Positions 59,861 through 64,000 of a stretch of DNA of 64,000 nt are shown here, piece after piece. Source of the DNA: Bradyrhizobium sp. 132. GTDB taxonomy: Bacteria > Pseudomonadota > Alphaproteobacteria > Rhizobiales > Xanthobacteraceae. The first letter of the stretch is position 1. Each line of letters opens with the position of its first letter. The notes beneath the pieces are model-generated. The model did no database searches and had not been told where the DNA came from. It saw nothing but the letters and a program-made list of their open reading frames with translations. The stretch lies in assembly GCF_023074185.1 (NCBI RefSeq), contig NZ_JADPKY010000103.1:124001-188000 (forward strand), written 5' to 3'. The translations under genes were made by a program, and so were the position numbers.

Positions 59861-59953
59861 GGAGATCGCGAAGCGATCGTCTCGAAGGATGGCCGCGGGC
59901 GAGACGGGCCCGCATGGTTCGAGACGGCGCTACGCGCCTCCTCACCATGAGGG
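59849..59953. repeat. palindromic repeat element, family 1, supplying a stop codon
   Basis: CCTCATCCTGAGGAGA at one end and CTCCTCACCATGAGGG at the other. The forward stem is GATCGC-GAA-GCGATC and the reverse GGCGC-TAC-GCGCC. It is close in sequence to the element at 57262 except for its stems. Confidence 0.87.
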
Positions 59954-60009
59954 TCTAACACCGCAATGAGGGGCACGGTGCTTGCGCGCCTTTGCCCCCT
60001 CTACACGCC

Positions 60010-60444
60010 CTACCGCATCGTGATCGCGAGCCCGCTCAGATCGGCATTCGCCATCAGGCCTACCTGTGTGCCGGACAGCTCGAGCACGGCGCCCTTCTGG
60101 TTGGTCAGCACGATGGCGCGGGCGCCGCGGCCGATCGCGATGCCCGCACCGGCGGCGCCGTAGACGCCGGCGATGTCGGAGGGCCGGTTGATGTTGGAGA
60201 CGCGGCCGCGCAGCACGGTCTTGGAGCCGCCGAAGACCAGGCCGTAATCGAGCCCGCCGGTCGAGAGCGAATAGGAGCGGCCGCGGAAGCTCAGCACGCC
60301 CGAGCCGCCGGACCCGCCGATGATCCAGCCCGCCTTGTAGATCGTCAGCACCACGGTGCCGCCGTCGGCCAGCGCCGAGGTCGAGAGGCCGGCCAGCGCT
60401 GCAATGCCGAGCAGCGCGGCGCGGAAGGCGGATGCGATCTTCAT
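60010..60444 (-). CDS. secreted protein of unknown function
   Basis: The protein is 144 residues with a Sec signal (IASAFRAALLGIAALAGLST). The mature part is a glycine-rich beta domain (VVLTIYKAGWIIGGSGGSGV, GLVFGGSKTVLRGRVSNINR, SDIAGVYGAAGAGIAIGRGA). I do not recognise a named family with confidence. It is probably periplasmic. A GGAGACC site precedes the ATG. Confidence 0.7.
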   Translation of the reverse strand: MKIASAFRAALLGIAALAGLSTSALADGGTVVLTIYKAGWIIGGSGGSGVLSFRGRSYSLSTGGLDYGLVFGGSKTVLRGRVSNINRPSDIAGVYGAAGAGIAIGRGARAIVLTNQKGAVLELSGTQVGLMANADLSGLAITMR

Positions 60445-60566
60445 GGAGGTCTCCGGGGGCTATTTTTCAAGGAGGGAATCGAATCAGACGCGGCGAATGT
60501 ATCCGATGCATCGCGGCGGCAACATGATGGGGTGGGCGTGAATCGCGGTCTGTAGCACACGCTCAA

Positions 60567-60671
60567 CTGTCATCGTCCGGCTTGACCGGACGATCCAGTA
60601 TTCCAGAGATCGCGGTGGGATACCGAGACGCCGCGGCGTACTGGATGCCCCGGTCGAGCCGGGGCATGACG
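60567..60671. repeat. palindromic repeat, family 2, complete
   Basis: CTGTCATCGTCCGGCTTGAC at one end and GGTCGAGCCGGGGCATGACG at the other, with CCAGTATTCC and GTACTGG inside. It lies in the 442-base gap before ridA-like sequence. The following 60700-60780 segment is AT-rich and includes CTGTTTTGCCCGACGG, which resembles another Bradyrhizobium intergenic repeat in decayed form; otherwise I see nothing there. Confidence 0.75.
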
Positions 60672-60886
60672 GCGGAGTTTGGCGCGACCAGGCACCACTG
60701 CCATCATGCCATTCTGCCCCTGTTTTGCCCGACGGAGCAAATGAATATTTTGCTTTTCCGAAACAAAAAGATCAACGATTTCTGCTTGATGCCTACTGTG
60801 CATAGGGTTGTTTTCGCGTTTTTTGTTGGAGCGGGCCCGACCTGCCGCTACGCTTACCGCCTCCAGCTGTCCATTCGAGGTGATCC

Positions 60887-61273
60887 ATGCCGATCCAGCA
60901 TTTCGCACCCCCGTCGCACGTCAAGGCTCCGCCGCTGTCCTTTGCCACGCGCGCCGGTGATCTCCTGTTCGTCTCCGGCATTCCCGGCTTCGACGCCGGC
61001 GGCGCGCTGCCCGACGGCTTCGAGGCGCAGTTCGCCAACGTCGTCGTCAACATCAAGCGCGTGCTGGAGGAGGCCGGCGCCGGCGTCCGCGATCTCGTCA
61101 AGGTCAACGTGCTCCTGACCCGCGCCTCCGACGTCGCCGCCATGAACGCGCTCTACGCCGGCGCCTTCGGCCCACCACCCTACCCCGCCCGCACCACCTG
61201 CGTGGTCCAGGCGCTGCCCGATCCGAAGATGCTGATCGAGATCGAGGCGGTGGCGTCGCTGGCCAAGGGGTAA
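60887..61273 (+). CDS. RidA family protein
   Basis: The protein is 128 residues, near the family length. The YjgF/RidA pattern is visible: AGDLLFVSGIPGFDAGG, VVVNIKRVLEEAGAGVRDLV and the conserved Arg in PPPYPARTTCVV with a C-terminal IEIEAVA. Members hydrolyse reactive enamines and imines made by PLP enzymes. The divergent genes nearby give no more specific context. Confidence 0.9.
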   Translation: MPIQHFAPPSHVKAPPLSFATRAGDLLFVSGIPGFDAGGALPDGFEAQFANVVVNIKRVLEEAGAGVRDLVKVNVLLTRASDVAAMNALYAGAFGPPPYPARTTCVVQALPDPKMLIEIEAVASLAKG

Positions 61274-61414
61274 TCAAGCGACAGTCAAGGAATAAGGGTC
61301 GACCGAACAACCGGCGAACGGCTGACATATCCGTGAACGGTCAGCGCCCCGCTTGCCAGCCGCGCAGATTTGCCGCACCAGTTTCCTTCTCACGTTCCCA
61401 TCAGGAGATATTTC

Positions 61415-61675
61415 ATGCGTCGCGTTCTCGCCCTCTGTGCCGTTGCCGGCATCGCCACCTCCGTGTTCGCCGTGCCGGCCTCTGCCGCGGTCGGCTATTA
61501 CGTGATCCGCTGGGACAACACCGGCATCTGCCAGGTCTGGAACGAGGACCTCAAGTACAAGCCGTTCCAGTGGGGTGTCTCGACCTACAAGGTCGTCAGC
61601 AAGCCGCTCCCGACCTTCACGGCCGCCTCGGACCTCCAGATCAAGCTGCGCGCGGAGCGCCGCTGCACGCTCTGA
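61415..61675 (+). CDS. small secreted protein of unknown function
   Basis: The protein is 86 residues with a clean Sec signal (VLALCAVAGIATSVFAVPAS), cleaved near ASA. The mature 60 residues are aromatic (YYVIRWDNTGICQVWNEDLK) with two Cys. CAGGAGATATTTC precedes the ATG and a terminator follows. I do not recognise the family, though such proteins are common in Bradyrhizobium. Confidence 0.75.
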   Translation: MRRVLALCAVAGIATSVFAVPASAAVGYYVIRWDNTGICQVWNEDLKYKPFQWGVSTYKVVSKPLPTFTAASDLQIKLRAERRCTL

Positions 61676-61700
61676 GCCTTACACGACAGATCATATTTTG

Positions 61701-61737
61701 AGGGCGGATTGCGCAAGCGGTCCGCCCTTTTCTTTTT
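61701..61737 (+). terminator. rho-independent terminator after the small secreted protein
   Basis: AGGGCGGA (61701-61708) and TCCGCCCT (61721-61728) pair; the loop contains TTGCGCAA. TTTCTTTTT follows. Confidence 0.8.
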
Positions 61738-61871
61738 GGACGCGCCGCTGGTTTTCGGCCGAAGTCACGCATTTTCCGCGCACGCGCTTTGAACCTGGCC
61801 ACCTGGCGGAACTACTCACATCTTGTCCGGGGCGCGCCCCCCCAAAAAGCGTCTCGCACCACCCCTCCCCA

Positions 61872-61912
61872 GCAAGGATGCGATGCTAGCATCCTTGCCC
61901 GCTCGTTTTTTT
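61872..61912 (+). terminator. hairpin with T tract just upstream of a gene start (possible attenuator)
   Basis: GCAAGGATGC (61872-61881) and GCATCCTTGC (61889-61898) form a perfect 10-base stem with a 7-base loop. Eight bases later a run of seven T follows (61906-61912). The next gene starts 25 bases downstream, so the structure lies in its probable leader. Confidence 0.55.
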
Positions 61913-61936
61913 ACCTCGTGGCTTTGGAGCCAATCG

Positions 61937-62572
61937 ATGCGCGCACCGGCGACAACAACGATTCTCGCCGCATCGCTCCTGCTCGCTGCAACGGCGTACG
62001 CGCAGGCCCCGCAATCCTTTCGCGTGATCTCGCCAATCTTCGGCCAGCTGGTCAGCTTCGCGATGCCGTCGAATTTTTCCGCGGTGTTCGAGAACACCGC
62101 GGACGGCCACTACATCCGCGAGGCGGTGCTGAAGGGCGAGACGCCGGAACGCTGGACCGAGATGATCACCGTGACAGGCGAGAAGGGCATGACGCTCACT
62201 CCAGGTTCATCGCCGGAGAAATTCGCGGGCTCGATCGCAGGCGGTTTCAAATCCGCCTGCCCCGACAGCTTTGCGGCAAGACCGCTCGGCACCACCACGT
62301 TCGGCCGCTTCGAAGGTTTCGTCGCCGTGATCGGCTGCGGCCGCGTCGACAGCGGCCCGACCCGGCACAGCGAGACCGCGCTCCTGGTCACCTTGAAGGG
62401 TACGACCGACTATTACACCATCCAGTGGGCCGAGCGCGGCCCCGAAAGCGACGAGCCGCCCGTGAACGACGACCGCTGGCAGGCGCGTTTGCGCGCACTC
62501 AGCCCCATCGAGCTCTGCCCGATCGTAGCGGGCGAAGCCGCGCCCTATCCGAGCTGCGTGAACAAGAGCTGA
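61937..62572 (+). CDS. secreted protein of unknown function
   Basis: The protein is 211 residues with a Sec signal (TILAASLLLAATAYAQ). The mature part has a QSFRVISPIFGQLVSFAMPS start and a beta-rich body, with four Cys (in KSACPDSF, IGCGR, ELCPIV and PSCVNKS) that could form two disulfides. I do not recognise the family. GGAGCC is 7 bases before the ATG at 61937. A hairpin with a T tract lies immediately upstream. Confidence 0.72.
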   Translation: MRAPATTTILAASLLLAATAYAQAPQSFRVISPIFGQLVSFAMPSNFSAVFENTADGHYIREAVLKGETPERWTEMITVTGEKGMTLTPGSSPEKFAGSIAGGFKSACPDSFAARPLGTTTFGRFEGFVAVIGCGRVDSGPTRHSETALLVTLKGTTDYYTIQWAERGPESDEPPVNDDRWQARLRALSPIELCPIVAGEAAPYPSCVNKS

Positions 62573-62576
62573 GCTC

Positions 62577-63059
62577 TCACGCGTCCTTGTACGCGCGGGG
62601 ATGGATCAGGACATCGCGCGCGGCGGCGAGGTCGATGAAGGCTTCGGCGCTGCCGCCCTGGTCGGGGTGCATGCCCTTGGCCGCGCGGCGATAGGCCTGG
62701 TTGATGTCCTCGCAGGTGAGCTGCACGGCGAGCGGCAGGCCGAGCACCTTGCGGGCGCGATCCTCGCTGGACAGTTTTTTCGGCATGGCGTTGCGGCGGC
62801 CGAAGCGCGGCGCGGTGAGATCATGAACGACCTCGAGGACCACGCCGATGCGCCGCTGGGCCGCCAGCGTGACGCTGTGATCGTCATTGTCCACGGCCTG
62901 GCGCAGCACCGGCAGCGCCTGCTCGGCGGCCAGGCGCAGCATGGTATCGGTGCTCATCCGCACGATCTCGGCGACGAGCCGGCCCGCCTCGGCCCAATCG
63001 GCGCCTTGCGACGACCGCAGGCGTTCGAGTGCGAGTTTCCAGGATTCAAGCCGTTCCAT
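62577..63059 (-). CDS. J-domain protein (DnaJ-like, C-terminal J domain)
   Basis: The protein is about 160 residues. The last 60 hold a J domain: LTCEDINQAYRRAAKGMHPD with the HPD motif, then QGGSAEAFIDLAAARDVL. The first 95 residues are helical and without recognised domains. Such type III J proteins recruit DnaK to a specific client. It converges on the preceding secreted-protein gene with 4 bases between the stops. A start one codon upstream (63062) is equally possible. Confidence 0.78.
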   Translation of the reverse strand: MERLESWKLALERLRSSQGADWAEAGRLVAEIVRMSTDTMLRLAAEQALPVLRQAVDNDDHSVTLAAQRRIGVVLEVVHDLTAPRFGRRNAMPKKLSSEDRARKVLGLPLAVQLTCEDINQAYRRAAKGMHPDQGGSAEAFIDLAAARDVLIHPRAYKDA

Positions 63060-63173
63060 CATGCGCGCAACGTTTAGCAATGAAGATCAGTATGCCAAGG
63101 CCGCCGTTTCCGACCCCTTAATTTCGGGTTAGCCTTTCATGAAACTTAGAAGCGAAATCGGGAGGAAATTGTC

Positions 63174-63941
63174 ATGGCATTGCTCGCTAACCATATCGCC
63201 GTCGTCACGGGCGCCGGTTCCGGCATTGGCCGGGCAATCGCGGAAGGCTACGCACGCGAAGGCGCGCGGATCGTGCTGCTCGACGTCAACGCCGACACGG
63301 TCGCGGAAGCCGCCGAGGGAATCCGCAAGGCCGGCGGCAAGGCGGAGAGCTTTGCGCTCGACGTGACCAAGCGCGACGACTGTTTTGCGCTCGCCAAGCA
63401 GGTCGCCGACAAGGTTGGGCAGGTCTCGATCCTCGTCAACAATGCCGGCATCACCCGCCGCAATGCCTTCACCGCGGAGCCGGAGACAGTGGCGAAGGAC
63501 TGGAACGACATCATCTCGCTCAACCTCAACGGCGTCTTCAACATGACGCAGGCGTTCCTCAGCCCGTTGCGCGCAGCTAAGGGTCGCATCGTCAATATCG
63601 GCTCGATCCAGTCCTTCGTGCATCTGCGCACGCCGAGTTCGGCGGCCTACACCACCTCGAAGCACGGCGTGCTCGGCTTCACCAAGGCGCTCGCGGTCGA
63701 GCTCGGCAAGGAGGGCGTGCGCGTCAATGCGATCGGGCCGGGCTTCATCGAGACCAACATCAACGCCAATGTGCGCGCGACGAATCCGGCGCTGGTGCAG
63801 GCCTTCGTCGATCACACCCCGCTGGCGCGCACCGGCAAGCCCGAGGACATCGTGGGCCCCGCGATCTTTCTCGCGTCGGATATGTCGGCCTACGTCACGG
63901 GAACGATCGTGATGGTGGACGGCGGATACCGGACGGTGTGA
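63174..63941 (+). CDS. short-chain dehydrogenase/reductase
   Basis: The protein is 255 residues. The cofactor loop is AVVTGAGSGIGRAIAEGYAR, the NNAG motif ILVNNAGITRRNA and the catalytic set IGSIQSFVH with SSAAYTTSKHGVLG; the acidic residue in VLLDVNADT favours NAD. The ending VTGTIVMVDGGYRTV is standard. It resembles 3-oxoacyl-ACP reductase-type and sugar dehydrogenases; substrate not evident. GGGAGG lies 9 bases before the ATG. The 59 bases after it hold no gene. Confidence 0.88.
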   Translation: MALLANHIAVVTGAGSGIGRAIAEGYAREGARIVLLDVNADTVAEAAEGIRKAGGKAESFALDVTKRDDCFALAKQVADKVGQVSILVNNAGITRRNAFTAEPETVAKDWNDIISLNLNGVFNMTQAFLSPLRAAKGRIVNIGSIQSFVHLRTPSSAAYTTSKHGVLGFTKALAVELGKEGVRVNAIGPGFIETNINANVRATNPALVQAFVDHTPLARTGKPEDIVGPAIFLASDMSAYVTGTIVMVDGGYRTV

Positions 63942-64000
63942 GCGGGGCGAGATATGCCCGCATCACGATGCATCTCGCGCCAATCGCGGCGCCTTCGCGG

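Noticed and set aside
24703..59953. Possible CRISPR or tandem array from the many similar palindromes
   Set aside because: The copies are kilobases apart, lie between genes and have no regular spacers or cas genes; they are dispersed extragenic palindromes.
60445..60886. A gene in the 442-base gap before the RidA gene
   Set aside because: Only short frames without coding character; the stretch is a family 2 repeat plus AT-rich decayed repeat sequence.

Overview
The window is high-GC alphaproteobacterial chromosome, most likely Bradyrhizobium or a close relative. The grounds are a riboswitch-led thiO-thiS-thiG-thiE-thiC operon, PmtA-like and Psd phospholipid enzymes, a promoter of the EcfG general-stress type, and many copies of palindromic intergenic repeats of the kind familiar from Bradyrhizobium. 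This placement is inference; there is no rRNA or marker gene here. I found no tRNA, rRNA, CRISPR array, insertion sequence or prophage.

Layout. 0-10.8 kb: a DUF983 gene (cut by the window edge) divergent from a MocR/GntR-aminotransferase regulator, a TauE/SafE permease, then three drug-export systems: a MATE pump, an ABC exporter, and an EmrAB-like pair with a divergent TetR and its palindromic operator. 10.9-15.9 kb: an accessory-looking islet on the minus strand (TolB/TPR protein with a 5' frameshift, cupin, PlsY, NTF2-like protein, serine hydrolase), dotted with degenerate palindromes. 15.9-21.4 kb: a Crp/Fnr regulator, an amidase, a nitrate/taurine-type binding protein and permease without an ATPase, and an M20 peptidase. 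21.6-26.6 kb: envelope and secreted proteins (extensin-like lipoprotein, DUF2147-type protein, FecR-domain protein), two broken genes and a 27-residue membrane peptide. 26.6-32.6 kb: a lipid-flavoured cluster (Nudix, phosphatidylserine decarboxylase, class-III aminotransferase, Mpo1/DUF962-like membrane protein, PmtA-like methyltransferase, GT4 glycosyltransferase). 32.8-39.5 kb: L,D-transpeptidase, cytochrome c, a GIY-YIG nuclease gene nested in repeats, a DUF899 gene with a small membrane protein, a dual winged-helix regulator, a beta-propeller protein and a large DUF4403-like envelope protein. 39.6-45.7 kb: a polyamine-type ABC importer (ATPase, binding protein, two permeases) and an orphan binding protein of the branched-chain amino-acid type. 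45.8-50.5 kb: a stress-type PRC-barrel protein, a Ser/Gly/Pro-rich protein, an OmpR-family two-component system, a zinc ribbon and a lytic transglycosylase. 50.6-55.6 kb: the thiamin operon. 55.6-64 kb: an FRG-domain gene with an in-frame stop, mug, two GST-fold proteins, two short-chain dehydrogenases, RidA, small secreted proteins and a J-domain protein.

The strongest candidate for something undescribed is the 34.1-34.8 kb locus. The dispersed palindromic repeat of this genome is built of a forward and a reverse hairpin. Across 18 hairpins in this window the stem sequences change while pairing is kept. At one locus a GIY-YIG nuclease gene sits exactly between a forward and a reverse hairpin; its start codon and its stop codon both lie in repeat sequence, and a second forward hairpin with the same start region but no gene lies downstream. 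This suggests that the common short repeats are deletion derivatives of a nuclease-carrying element, an arrangement comparable to REP sequences and their RAYT transposases but with an unrelated enzyme. Copies of the repeat also supply stop codons for two other genes and rewrite the C-terminus of a third.
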